Shown piece after piece: positions 7,331 through 14,459 of a stretch of 33,337 nucleotides of DNA. The DNA is taken from contig JAKBAM010000034.1 in assembly GCA_021809105.1 (NCBI GenBank), positions 1 to 33,337 on the forward strand, given 5' to 3'. The position numbers were made by a program, and so were the translations under genes. The stretch comes from Actinomycetes bacterium (GTDB lineage: Bacteria; Actinomycetota; Acidimicrobiia; Acidimicrobiales; Palsa-688). Under the pieces are notes generated by a model. It had not been told where the DNA came from. It was given only the letters and a program-made list of their open reading frames with translations, and ran no database searches. Position 1 is the stretch's first letter. Every line of letters starts with the position of its first letter.

Positions 7331-7629
7331 CGCAGCCCGTCGATCTGCTTGCCCGACCTGTACCGGCGTCCCGCGACATCGGACCAACAACGGCAATCGA
7401 TGCGACGCGAGGGCACATTGTCGCCCGGGCCCGAGTCCATCCGACCATCCCCTGAGCAGCGTCGGGGGCGCCTCGGGCAGCGGAGCGACTTCGGTCGCGG
7501 GCTGCCGTCCTCGTGCTCGCCGGCATGGCAAACCCGAGAGTGGGTCCCCCCTCTCGGGACCGAGGTCAAGATGTGTCCCTGCCTGGGCACGTCGACCAGC
7601 AGCCAACGCACACCCAAAGGAGCCTTCCG
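7331..7629. other. gene-free stretch with a hairpin
   Basis: About 300 bases with no recognisable coding content. The one clear structure is an inverted repeat, CCCGAGAG (7533-7540) and CTCTCGGG (7551-7558), 8 bp perfect with a 10-nt loop, 71 nt before the next gene. It lacks a U tract, so it is better seen as leader structure or operator than as a terminator. Confidence 0.4.
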
Positions 7630-8109
7630 ATGACCGACCATGCCATCTACGCCTACATCCCGCACCACCGGACGAAGACCAAGCTGGAGGGGAGCCCCGA
7701 CAAACCGGTCAAGGTTGCCGAGCAGCTCCCGACCGGCAACGTCGCAGCTCGGTTCAACGCGTGGTTCGCCGTGAAGGTGACCAACGGGGTCGGCACCATG
7801 TGGTGTGCTTACGCGTTCGCCGCTCTGGCCCTCATCAGCCTGCCCCAGGCCATCAGCTCGCACAGCGCCGTGACCCTCGTGTCCTGGGTGTCACAGACCT
7901 TCCTCCAGTTGGTCCTGCTGTCGGTAATCATCGTCGGCCAGAACGTCCTGGCGGCCGCCGCAGACAAGCGGTCCGAGGCGACCTATAACGATGCCGATGC
8001 AGTGCTCCATGAAGCAGTGAAGATACAAGAGCATCTCCTTGCACAGGATGAAGTGCTCAGCGACCTCGTAGAAAAGCTGGCGCGGGTGGAGGCCCGATCG
8101 GGCTCATGA
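7630..8109 (+). CDS. small two-helix membrane protein with coiled-coil tail
   Basis: 159 residues from an ATG with AAAGGAG 7 nt upstream. A hydrophilic N-terminus of about 40 residues is followed by VAARFNAWFAVKVTNGVGTM, a first membrane helix (CAYAFAALALISLPQAI), a second (TFLQLVLLSVIIVGQNVLAAA) and an acidic helical tail with heptad-like spacing that ends in EKLARVEARSGS. I have an impression of similar actinobacterial proteins of unknown function (the G-T-M-W-C-A-Y-A-F-A segment) but no named family. It is intact and well translated by its signals, although it stands among remnants. Confidence 0.7.
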   Translation: MTDHAIYAYIPHHRTKTKLEGSPDKPVKVAEQLPTGNVAARFNAWFAVKVTNGVGTMWCAYAFAALALISLPQAISSHSAVTLVSWVSQTFLQLVLLSVIIVGQNVLAAAADKRSEATYNDADAVLHEAVKIQEHLLAQDEVLSDLVEKLARVEARSGS

Positions 8110-8251
8110 CCCGAATCATCAGGGCGCTGCCCGAGGCCGACAGCGAAGTGATTACCGAGGAAGCCGAGCGTTGCGATGTAGTGAGATGCTCGGCTTGAAT
8201 TTTGAGAGATCCCAGGTCGAGGGGCCAGTTCGCTCAGAGGCCTGGTATGGC

Positions 8252-8272
8252 GTGACCACGAGGTGACCACGA
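8252..8272 (+). repeat. tandem 10-bp repeat GTGACCACGA
   Basis: GTGACCACGA at 8252-8261 and again at 8263-8272, separated by one base. The second copy contains the candidate start codons of the Phd-like remnant. Tandem half-sites overlapping a start are typical of antitoxin autoregulation, so this may be a relic operator. Confidence 0.4.
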
Positions 8273-8320
8273 TGCCAAAGCTGAAGAACGTTGGTGTCCG
8301 GGAGTTCCGGCTCATCCAAG
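8263..8320 (+). pseudogene. N-terminal fragment of a Phd-type antitoxin
   Basis: From GTG 8263 or ATG 8272 the frame reads MPKLKNVGVREFR, the usual beginning of Phd/YefM-type antitoxins (V-x-V-R-E-F-R-D...), then leaves similarity at residue 14 (LIQDGAARW). The downstream dimerisation and toxin-binding parts are missing. A third toxin-antitoxin trace within 9 kb, next to the VapBC pair that follows. Confidence 0.4.
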
Positions 8321-8410
8321 ATGGCGCGGCACGCTGGTGTTCGGCCTGGCCCACGGGTTCGAACCTCGCACTCCACACTTCCGAGCGCGATCGATCTGCC
8401 CCGGCATCCA

Positions 8411-8442
8411 GTCCGGGGCGCCGTTCTAACGGCGCCCCGGAC
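8411..8442 (+). repeat. perfect 14-bp inverted repeat (hairpin)
   Basis: GTCCGGGGCGCCGT (8411-8424), loop TCTA, ACGGCGCCCCGGAC (8429-8442). This is the longest perfect stem I saw in the window. No U tract follows. It could be a bidirectional GC-type terminator, or an RNA processing or mobile-element structure, 30 nt upstream of a toxin-antitoxin module. Confidence 0.6.
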
Positions 8443-8472
8443 CTGGGTCGTTGGCGGTAGTTTCGGGGAACC

Positions 8473-8637
8473 ATGTCGTCGAGCCAGCCTGCCCCGACGG
8501 GTCCAAGCGAGCACCTGGAACTAGCCGTTTCCGAGCTGCTCGGTCGGGCGCGGCCGTGCCCGCCGAGCCGCGAGATGCGCATCGATGACGTGTCAGAGGA
8601 AGAAGGCGCCGCCTTCCTCGCCGCGCGCGGCGCGTGA
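8473..8637 (+). CDS. VapB-like antitoxin (short)
   Basis: 54 residues. The C-terminal half, PPSREMRIDDVSEEEGAAFLA, resembles the acidic toxin-binding tail of small VapB antitoxins (D-x-T-x-E-E-E-x-x-F-L-x-A). No N-terminal DNA-binding fold is evident at this length, so the gene may be shortened at the 5' side. Its TGA overlaps the GTG of the PIN gene in a GTGA junction (8634-8637), the translational coupling typical of these operons. Only a weak GGGG precedes the ATG. Confidence 0.5.
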   Translation: MSSSQPAPTGPSEHLELAVSELLGRARPCPPSREMRIDDVSEEEGAAFLAARGA

Positions 8638-9044
8638 CTGCCCGGCCGGCGCGCCGCCCGGTCGTGATCGACACCGACTTCTACGGTGCCCAGCTTGTTC
8701 CAGGATCTGCTCTTGCTGTCCGATGCGAGCCGCTCATCGTCGGGCGCCCTGCGTTCATCTCGTTCCAGACCGCGGCCGAGTTGCGCTACGGGGCCCTGCG
8801 GCGGACCTGGGGTGAGTACCGGATGCGTCGGCTCGAGGCACGCATCGTCGCGGCCGAGACTGTCCACTCCGGTCCCGACCTTGTCGGTACCTACCCGCGT
8901 CTCCGGGTCGAGTGCAAGCGGGCTGGTCACGCCTTGAGCCACCCCGCCCGCGGCCCTGTTGCCCAGACGGTCGCGTCCTTCACTGATTTCGTGACCGAGC
9001 CGGCTGCCCCGGCGCGCCATGAAGGCGCCAGGCATGCCGCGTGA
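8634..9044 (+). CDS. VapC-like PIN-domain toxin, C-terminus replaced
   Basis: 136 residues. The N-terminal 95 or so follow the PIN fold closely: VVIDTDFYGAQLVPGS with the first catalytic Asp, the middle Glu in FISFQTAAELRYGALRR, and YPRLRVECKRAGHAL. Where the family continues with a D-R-W-I-A-A-T-A helix and a closing strand, which hold the remaining acidic ligands, this protein reads SHPARGPVAQTVASFTDFV, which does not fit. The catalytic centre is therefore incomplete. It is coupled to the antitoxin by a GTGA overlap. VapC proteins cleave tRNA or rRNA; this copy is probably dead or altered. Confidence 0.65.
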   Translation: MTARPARRPVVIDTDFYGAQLVPGSALAVRCEPLIVGRPAFISFQTAAELRYGALRRTWGEYRMRRLEARIVAAETVHSGPDLVGTYPRLRVECKRAGHALSHPARGPVAQTVASFTDFVTEPAAPARHEGARHAA

Positions 9045-9084
9045 ACAGCGGCGGCAATCGGCCCTTCGCGGCACGCGAAACTGC

Positions 9085-10353
9085 TCAGGCCGCAGCGACC
9101 ACCTTCTCGGTCGGGTCACACTGCATCAGTTTGGACAGGGTCCCTCCCATGATTTTTGCCTTGTCATTCTCGGGTAAGGAATCAATTTCATCAACGAACG
9201 ACAGGGGATCACCCAGACCCTCCGGATGCGGGAAGTCGGAGCCGAACACGACGTTGTCGACACCGACCAGCTCGACGATCTGGAGCACGTCTTCCTCGAA
9301 GAAGGGATGAATTACGATTGACCGATGGAAGGCTTTCATCGGATCCTCTTCGAACGCTCCGGGCGATCGGTCGTATAGCTTCGTGAATTGCTTCAGGGCG
9401 GTCGGGACCCATTGACTTCCGTTCTCGACTGGCATGAAGCGCAGATCAGGGAAGCGGGTCGCAAGCCCGTGCCCGATGATTGAGTAGACGGTGTCTCGGA
9501 TGGACCGATATTCGCTATTGACCAGTAGCGAGAAGGCGCTGGGCTTGCTAAACGGCTGGTGCTCGGATGTACGGCCGTCCCACTCATTGAGATGCCGCTG
9601 GTAGCCGTCGTCAGAGGAGTGCATTCCGACGAGGACACCGGCGTCCTGAACTCGCTTCCAGAACGGGTCGAACTCAGGTAGTGCCATCGAGCGGCGCCGA
9701 ATGCCGAAGTCGGGGACAGGCGCGGGACGGACGAGAATTGCTCGGGCGCCCCGCTCTACGACGTAATCCAGCTCACGGATGGCTTCGTCGAGAATCGAGA
9801 GGTTGATAACTGGGGTCGCGAAGATCCGGTTCTCGAAGTTGAAGGTCCAGTGTTCCTGCATCCACTCATTCAGGGCGTGCACGACTACTGCTGTGGCCTT
9901 CGGATCGTCGGCCAGTCGCTCTTCGAGCAGGCTGGCAAGCGTAGGCCACATCATCGCCCTGTCGACCTTCTGCTCGTCCATCAGAGCGATCCGTTCTTCC
10001 GGGTTGAAGAAGGCTGGCGGTGATTCGATGTAGCGGGGTAGTGCCGCCAGCCGGGGGTCGTCCTTGGCCTTGCTCGAAGCGTCGAAGCCGCCGGTTCCGA
10101 TCGAGTGTTTCGAGGACGGGTTCTTCAGCCGGAACTCCATCTCCTGGTGCCCTGGCGGTGAAACCTTGTTGAAAGTGGGGTTCGGGATGTACTCGCTTAT
10201 CTGGTTTCGAAGCGCGATCTTCGTACGGCCGTTGACCTGCACGTACTTGACAAGGCCCTCGTAGTCCTTCGGCAGGTACTTGGTGAACGCATCGGTGGTT
10301 TCGTACATGTGGTTGTCTGCGTCGAACACCGGATAGTCGAGAACGTGGGTCAC
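9085..10353 (-). CDS. amidohydrolase-family metal-dependent hydrolase (amidohydrolase 2)
   Basis: 422 residues. VFDADNHMYET near the N-terminus (residues 9-19) is the D-x-D-x-H metal motif, GVLVGMHSSDDG in the middle provides a metal-ligand His, and NVVFGSDFPHPEG near residue 370 is the strand-8 Asp motif of the ACMSD/LigW-like branch (PF04909). Such enzymes hydrolyse or decarboxylate ring acids, and the substrate cannot be read. GTG start with AAAGGAG 6 nt upstream, and a TTGACG-17-TAGGAT promoter lies about 75 nt upstream. Codon use looks more A/T-rich than in neighbours, notably in the 3' part (stretches such as ATTTTTGCCTTGTCATT), which suggests separate acquisition. It is divergent from the SRPBCC gene. 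Confidence 0.85.
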   Translation of the reverse strand: MTHVLDYPVFDADNHMYETTDAFTKYLPKDYEGLVKYVQVNGRTKIALRNQISEYIPNPTFNKVSPPGHQEMEFRLKNPSSKHSIGTGGFDASSKAKDDPRLAALPRYIESPPAFFNPEERIALMDEQKVDRAMMWPTLASLLEERLADDPKATAVVVHALNEWMQEHWTFNFENRIFATPVINLSILDEAIRELDYVVERGARAILVRPAPVPDFGIRRRSMALPEFDPFWKRVQDAGVLVGMHSSDDGYQRHLNEWDGRTSEHQPFSKPSAFSLLVNSEYRSIRDTVYSIIGHGLATRFPDLRFMPVENGSQWVPTALKQFTKLYDRSPGAFEEDPMKAFHRSIVIHPFFEEDVLQIVELVGVDNVVFGSDFPHPEGLGDPLSFVDEIDSLPENDKAKIMGGTLSKLMQCDPTEKVVAAA

Positions 10354-10425
10354 AAGGTCTCCTTTGAGGCGGCCTTCGGGGTCGCCCGAGCAATCGACGA
10401 CCGGCTACTTGGACGGTCGCACGAC

Positions 10426-10454
10426 ATCCTATCGGATCTTGACTACGACGTCAA
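10426..10454 (-). promoter_or_regulatory. SigA-type promoter of the amidohydrolase gene
   Basis: On the minus strand TTGACG (complement of 10449-10454), 17 nt, then TAGGAT (complement of 10426-10431). Spacing and hexamers fit a housekeeping promoter. The -35 lies in an inverted repeat TTGAC-N6-GTCAA (10439-10454), a possible operator shared with the divergent SRPBCC gene. Confidence 0.55.
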
Positions 10455-10594
10455 AGTTGAAAACGGGGCTCGCCTCGCTGGCGTGTACACGGGAGGGGGA
10501 GGGCCTCGGAGCGAGGGCTCATGCCGCCCGGCGCCCGAGGAGGCGCCCCAGGCAGTTGGCTGATCACGAGCGATCGGCGACAGGGACGCTCAGC

Positions 10595-10600
10595 TAGAAT
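10595..10600 (+). promoter_or_regulatory. -10 hexamer of leaderless SRPBCC gene
   Basis: TAGAAT sits 6 nt before GTG 10607, so transcription would start on that G. This favours GTG 10607 over the ATG at 10604, which would fall upstream of the RNA start. Confidence 0.55.
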
Positions 10601-10606
10601 TGAATG

Positions 10607-11113
10607 GTGACCCTTGACCACGAAGAGTCAGTTATCTCGCACTCGATCGTCGTCAGCGCGTCCGCCGAGGTGCTGTATGACATGGTTGCGGACATCACTC
10701 GGATGGGTGAGTGGAGTATCACCTGCATCGGCGCAACCTGGGACAAGGGCGCCGGCCCCGTGCCTACGGAGGGCGCCTGGTTCACCGGCCACAATGTTGT
10801 CGGTGAACTCAAGCACGACGCCCGCTGTGAGGTGGTAGCTGCGGAGCGCCCGACGACCATTGCTTGGATGCAGGGAGGCAGGGTCGAGGGATTCACCGAA
10901 TGGCGCTATCGGTTTGTTCCGGTCGAGGGAGGGACCGAGGTGACGGAGTCCTGGACGCAGGTTCGTCCGTTCCCGGCGGACCGTGTGGACGGGGAGATGG
11001 TCAACCGCATGCGCCGAGGATTCGACCGGGGTATCAACGTTACCCTCGCCAGACTGAAGGGCACCGCAGAGAGTAACGATCCGTGGTCGGCTGGCGGAGC
11101 CCGTCGGCTATGA
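10607..11113 (+). CDS. SRPBCC-fold (polyketide cyclase/dehydrase-like) protein
   Basis: 168 residues. ISHSIVVSASAEVLYDMVAD (first strand and helix), GATWDKGAGPVPTEGAWFTG and a closing helix after TEVTESWTQVRPFP show the START-like helix-grip fold used by hydrophobic ligand-binding proteins and cyclases. W-R-Y-R-F-V-P-V-E-G-G-T-E-V is typical of the actinobacterial polyketide_cyc2 group. There is no Shine-Dalgarno, and the leaderless -10 sets the GTG. The 3' end overlaps the end of the convergent tetR-like gene by 74 bases. Likely partner of the divergent amidohydrolase in catabolism of some aromatic or lipid compound, from context only. Confidence 0.75.
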   Translation: MTLDHEESVISHSIVVSASAEVLYDMVADITRMGEWSITCIGATWDKGAGPVPTEGAWFTGHNVVGELKHDARCEVVAAERPTTIAWMQGGRVEGFTEWRYRFVPVEGGTEVTESWTQVRPFPADRVDGEMVNRMRRGFDRGINVTLARLKGTAESNDPWSAGGARRL

Positions 11114-11636
11114 CCGCGAGCACGCTCCGCGCCCGGGCGTCGTAGCCGGCGCGGTCGATTCGGGTCAGGGTGGCGAGTAGCAAGATCACGTCTTCGGCAT
11201 CGACATCGGTACGGATCGTGCCGGCTGCCTTCCCTGCGTCGAGCAGGCTGGTGAGGGCCGCGCCGATCGGGCCGAGGCTCTTGGTGGTGAGGTCCTGCCA
11301 GAGGGCCGCTTCAACGGCCGCGATGACGCCGCGCTTGACCGCCGCGTAGTGAGCAACGCGAGCGAGCCATTGTGCCAGGGCCTCGGCGGGCGCATGGGTG
11401 GCCAGGAGGAGTGGCGCGGCGGCGGCGAGCTCTTCGACCTCGTGGTGGTAGACCTCGGCGAGCAGATCCTCACGGGTGGGGAAGTGCCGGTAGAGCGTGC
11501 CTTGACCGACGCCGGCCTGCTGGGCGACCGCGTGGAGGTTGAGCTCCGCGTCCGACGTCACCACCGCGCGGGCGGCCGCCACGATGCGCGCCCGGTTGGC
11601 GAGCGAGTCGGAGCGGCGCCGGGCCGGTGTCGTCAA
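11040..11636 (-). CDS. TetR-family transcriptional repressor
   Basis: 198 residues from a TTG at 11636. No in-frame ATG or GTG lies between it and an upstream stop. The N-terminal HTH is complete: ARIVAAARAVVTSDAELNLHAVAQQAGVGQGTLYRHFPTREDLLAEVY, with the G-V-G-Q-G-T-L-Y-R-H-F-P recognition segment at about residues 38-50. The C-terminal ligand domain is Ala/Leu-rich (about residues 80-190). Divergent from an SDR gene, with two copies of a GGACA-N2-TGTCC palindrome between them, so it most likely represses both itself and the SDR until a small ligand binds. Confidence 0.85.
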   Translation of the reverse strand: MTTPARRRSDSLANRARIVAAARAVVTSDAELNLHAVAQQAGVGQGTLYRHFPTREDLLAEVYHHEVEELAAAAPLLLATHAPAEALAQWLARVAHYAAVKRGVIAAVEAALWQDLTTKSLGPIGAALTSLLDAGKAAGTIRTDVDAEDVILLLATLTRIDRAGYDARARSVLAVIADGLRQPTTDRYSLRCPSVWRG

Positions 11637-11668
11637 CTCATCCCCGGGTGTGTTGGCGAGTCGCTAAA

Positions 11669-11682
11669 CGGACACTTGTCCG
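11669..11682. promoter_or_regulatory. TetR operator copy 1
   Basis: CGGACACTTGTCCG, a perfect 6-bp-arm palindrome (CGGACA/TGTCCG, 2-nt centre) in the tetR-SDR intergenic region, 18 nt before copy 2. A possible -10 (TAAGCT, 11684-11689) for the rightward gene lies just after it. Confidence 0.65.
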
Positions 11683-11699
11683 ATAAGCTACCGGGGCAA

Positions 11700-11713
11700 C
11701 GGACACCTGTCCA
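11700..11713. promoter_or_regulatory. TetR operator copy 2
   Basis: CGGACACCTGTCCA repeats the first operator with one arm mismatch (GGACA/TGTCC kept). It lies 22 nt before the SDR start codon. A bound repressor here would block elongation or the transcription start. Confidence 0.6.
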
Positions 11714-11734
11714 CAGTACGCGGGAGGAAGTCCA

Positions 11735-12475
11735 ATGGCTGGGATCGAAGGGAAGATCGTTGCCATCACCGGAGCCAGCAGCGGCATCGGCGAAGCAACC
11801 GCCCTGCTCCTCGCCGAGCGCGGCGCCGCAGTGGTCCTCGGCGCCCGACGCACCGACCGCTTGGAGCGGCTCGCCGCCCGGATCATCGCGGCCGGCGGCT
11901 ATGTCTCCACCCAGCAGACCGACGTCACCCGCCCCCAAGACCTGCAGCGACTGGTCGACCGGGCCGTGGTCGACCACGGCCGGCTCGACGTGCTGATCAG
12001 CAACGCCGGCATCAGCAAGATCGGACCCGTCGACGCCCTCGACGTCGGCGGGTGGTCGGCGATGATCGACGTCAACCTCCGGGGTGTCCTGCACGGGATC
12101 GCCGCTGCGCTTCCCGTCTTCCGCCGTCAAGGCCACGGGCACCTCGTCACGACCGTGTCCACGTCGGGCCTGAAGATCGTGCCCAACCAGGCCGTGTACG
12201 CAGCAACCAAGAACGCCGTCAGGACCCTGCTCGAAGGACTCCGCCAAGAGTCGACCGACGGTGTCGTGCGCACGACGTCGGTATCACCCGGCTACGTCCG
12301 TACCGAGCTCGCCGACTCCATCGACGACGAGGCCGTCCGCGCCCAGATCCGCCGGGGCATGGACGAGTTCGCCATCCCGCCCGACGCCGTCGCACGCGCC
12401 ATCGCCTTCGCCATCGAGCAACCCGTCGACATTGAGATCGGCGACATCACCATCCGCCCCACCGTCCAGAACTAG
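11735..12475 (+). CDS. short-chain dehydrogenase/reductase (classical SDR)
   Basis: 246 residues, standard SDR length. Cofactor motif TGASSGIG at about residues 13-20, acid/basic specificity region GARRTDRLERL (Arg residues suggest NADPH), NAG at about 90, catalytic Ser in TTVSTSG near 143 and YAATK near 154-158, followed by PGYVRTEL. The product oxidises or reduces an alcohol or ketone, and the substrate is unknown. GGGAGGAAG lies 8 nt before the ATG. Controlled by the divergent TetR through two operators. The YdfG/clavulanate-dehydrogenase-like group is the nearest I recognise. Confidence 0.85.
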   Translation: MAGIEGKIVAITGASSGIGEATALLLAERGAAVVLGARRTDRLERLAARIIAAGGYVSTQQTDVTRPQDLQRLVDRAVVDHGRLDVLISNAGISKIGPVDALDVGGWSAMIDVNLRGVLHGIAAALPVFRRQGHGHLVTTVSTSGLKIVPNQAVYAATKNAVRTLLEGLRQESTDGVVRTTSVSPGYVRTELADSIDDEAVRAQIRRGMDEFAIPPDAVARAIAFAIEQPVDIEIGDITIRPTVQN

Positions 12476-12799
12476 TGCCGAACTCGTCCCGTACGCCGAA
12501 CCCCTGTGGGGGCGCCCCGAGCGGCCAGGTCCTCGTCGGAGAGCGCCCCGATGAAGCCCTCCTGTCGGCGTAGGCGTCCGGGGGCCGTCGTACGAGAGGG
12601 GGAGCCGGTGGTCGGGGTACTCGTCGGCGGATCCTCCTCGCGCTTCTCGCGGGAGTAGGCGATCGCCGCCTGCGGCCAGACCAACGGGTGCAAGGTCGAT
12701 CCGCGCCGCCTTTGAAGGGCGAAGGGAAGAGTGGACGCATTCAGCCGAGTCCGGGCACAACCCACTCCAAACTTCTCGGGCGGGGCAATTCTGGGGTGG
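12476..12799. other. gene-free stretch with a copy of a dispersed repeat
   Basis: 324 bases between the SDR stop and the STAS gene stop. All three minus-strand frames are partly open but none reads as a known protein. It contains the second copy of a 23-nt sequence also found at 49-71 (here 12747-12769). Confidence 0.4.
12747..12769 (+). repeat. 23-nt direct repeat, copy 2
   Basis: Begins GAGTCCGGGCACAACCCACT and differs from copy 1 by a single base. It may be an insertion or recombination footprint, or a fragment of a shared element end. No transposase is next to either copy. Confidence 0.5.
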
Positions 12800-13231
12800 C
12801 TAGTCGTGCATCCGGCTCGTGAAAGGCCGCCTGAGCCACTCCAAATCGGGCGGCCCCAGCGGATTTGGAGTCGTCTGGGCACGTGGACGCTCGACGAGAT
12901 CGCTAAGATCCAAGAGGTCCAAGATGCGTTGCACGAGCAACGGTGGGTTCCTTACGACGAGTTCGCGGCCGTCGCTTCGCAGCCGTCCCCGGACGCTGAT
13001 GATCGCTTCTAGCGCGGCTGACCCGTAAAGGTCCAGGTCGGCGAGGTCGGCGACGACGAGCTCAGCGCCCGTGGACATTGCCGCGTGGATCAGGTCGGCT
13101 TCGAACTGTTGAGCTGCGGCTCGGTCACACTCTCCTACCACTCGCAGGAGCGAGCAGGCTGCTTCGTCGTGGGGGACCCCGACAACGACGTCGCACGGTG
13201 GAGGGTATCCCGCCTGTATCTGAGTCGGCAT
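12800..13231 (-). CDS. STAS-domain protein (anti-sigma factor antagonist-like)
   Basis: 143 residues. LLRVVGECDRAAAQQFEADL (first strand-helix), ELVVADLADLDLYGSAALEAI with the Ser in the normal phosphorylation loop (D-x-x-x-x-x-D-S-x-G-l in the family, here L-D-L-Y-G-S-A-A-L), and GRELVVRNPPLLVQRILDLLDLSDLV. STAS proteins bind anti-sigma kinases in partner switching. No kinase (HATPase) gene is nearby, so the partner is elsewhere. ATG with GGGAG 5-6 nt upstream. The usual D-S-S-G is replaced by Y-G-S-A, so regulation by phosphorylation may differ. Confidence 0.75.
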   Translation of the reverse strand: MPTQIQAGYPPPCDVVVGVPHDEAACSLLRVVGECDRAAAQQFEADLIHAAMSTGAELVVADLADLDLYGSAALEAIISVRGRLRSDGRELVVRNPPLLVQRILDLLDLSDLVERPRAQTTPNPLGPPDLEWLRRPFTSRMHD

Positions 13232-13667
13232 TCTTCTCCCTGGTGCTGTCGGTCACCGGGGGCTGGGGCGACGAAGCCGTGCGCCTTCACCAGAGACTTG
13301 CGCTGGGACACGTCCAAGCGCACCAGACTGGTGCAGCGCCTAGTCGAGCAGTGTGTGGCCGAACCAATATGTAGCCGCGCAGCGCGCAGACGAAACCTGC
13401 CGGTTCTTGCCGGACGGACGTGGATATCCGGCTGGTACTACGGGGTGGTCCCAGCGCGGGGGAGCCGGAGCCCCTCTGGTGCAGAACTCACCCGGGGTCG
13501 CCCGCCCCGACGTCTGGCTGCCTTGCTCGTCGTCCGCTCCCGTAGTTGCGACGTTGGTGTACCTTCATCCCTGGTACCTGTACTCACGGCTGGATTCGTT
13601 GCATCTTGCAGCGTCCGAGATCGTCGCTCCGGACTCTTGGTGACGTGGTCACACATCAAGGAGTGCG
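13232..13667. other. non-coding interval between two STAS genes
   Basis: 436 bases. The STAS genes on either side are divergent, so this is their shared upstream region. A tight inverted repeat GCACCAG-A-CTGGTGC lies at 13320-13334. No protein family is recognisable in any frame. Confidence 0.4.
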
Positions 13668-14114
13668 ATGAGCCTCGAAGAGCTTCCTGGAGCAGAAGCA
13701 TCGACCGGAGTCGTGCTGCGGCCGCGTCTGCGGGCGACCGTCGTTATGGCAGGTGAGATCGATATGGTGACCGCTCCGGCGATGCGCGACCGGATCCTGG
13801 CCGCAGCCGACGCCGCAGGTGTCGTCGTTGACTTCGGCCAGGTCACCTGCATCGATTCCTGCGGTGTCGACGCCTTGGAGCGGGCCCGGATCCTTCTCGC
13901 TGCTGACGGTCGTGGCCTGATGGTGCGCAGGGCACCGCCGTTGTTGACGCTGATGCTGGCCATGTTCGGGTTGTCGGACATGATCGAAGATCCCTCGACC
14001 GCCTCGGTCACGTCGGTTGCTGACTCGGGTCGCATGTCCTTTCTGGCTGGGACGGGCCTGGCTGTCAGCCGCCCCGCTTGGCGTACCACGTCCGGCCGTT
14101 CGGCGCGCGCATAG
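13668..14114 (+). CDS. STAS-domain protein (anti-sigma factor antagonist-like)
   Basis: 148 residues. ATVVMAGEIDMVTAPAMRDRIL (strand-helix 1), GVVVDFGQVTCIDSCGVDALERA with the conserved phospho-acceptor Ser followed by Cys (I-D-S-C-G, family I-D-S-s/t-G), then GRGLMVRRAPPLLTLMLAMFGLSDMIE. A 38-residue tail rich in Ser, Thr and Arg follows and is not part of the fold. AAGGAG precedes the ATG. Divergent from the first STAS gene, from which it differs much in sequence. Likely a partner-switching component with an unlinked kinase. Confidence 0.8.
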   Translation: MSLEELPGAEASTGVVLRPRLRATVVMAGEIDMVTAPAMRDRILAAADAAGVVVDFGQVTCIDSCGVDALERARILLAADGRGLMVRRAPPLLTLMLAMFGLSDMIEDPSTASVTSVADSGRMSFLAGTGLAVSRPAWRTTSGRSARA

Positions 14115-14232
14115 TATGCGCCCGGCCCACTCGAGGCCCGGCTTGGGTCAACGCCGCCTGCAGGTGGAGTGGCATGTAGCTGCGGCACTGTGGACGGGAA
14201 GAAACTCTCCCGGGTGCTGGCGCCAAGTGAGC

Positions 14233-14352
14233 CGAACTGAGGCCCGCGTGGCCGTTCCCTTCAAGGATCTCGACCGGTTCCAACACGTTGAGGACACCTT
14301 CGACCACCGGGTCGGTGACGAGGTGCCGGCGACCGTGGGCCACGCAAGGAGA
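14233..14352 (+). pseudogene. GGDEF-domain fragment
   Basis: The plus frame reads VAVPFKDLDRFQHVEDTFDHRVGDEVPATVGHARR, which matches the D-L-D-x-F-K-x-V-N-D-x-x-G-H-x-x-G-D-x-x-L segment at the start of diguanylate cyclase domains. Neither the GGDEF signature nor the region before it can be found in any frame around it. A short remnant between a STAS gene and a sigma-like gene. Confidence 0.5.
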
Positions 14353-14459
14353 GGCAGCGAGCCGGCCACCACCCTTTTGTGGTCGTCGACGCCCGCTCGA
14401 CCGGATCGGCGGCTGTTCAAGGTAAGCCTCCGGCAGCGGCCGACCCCCCCCGGTGCAGG

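Noticed and set aside
8340..8375. tRNA-like T-loop (GGTTCGAACC) near 8358
   Set aside because: The flanking bases do not form a 5-bp T-stem, and no acceptor, D or anticodon arm can be laid out around it.
7048..9119. Long minus-strand open frames across 7048-9119
   Set aside because: Low-complexity translations with no domain and no ribosome site; they lie opposite recognisable plus-strand genes and remnants.
13353..13643. 96-codon plus-strand frame between the two STAS genes
   Set aside because: No ribosome binding site, composition of random GC-rich DNA, and the interval is the shared promoter region of divergent genes.
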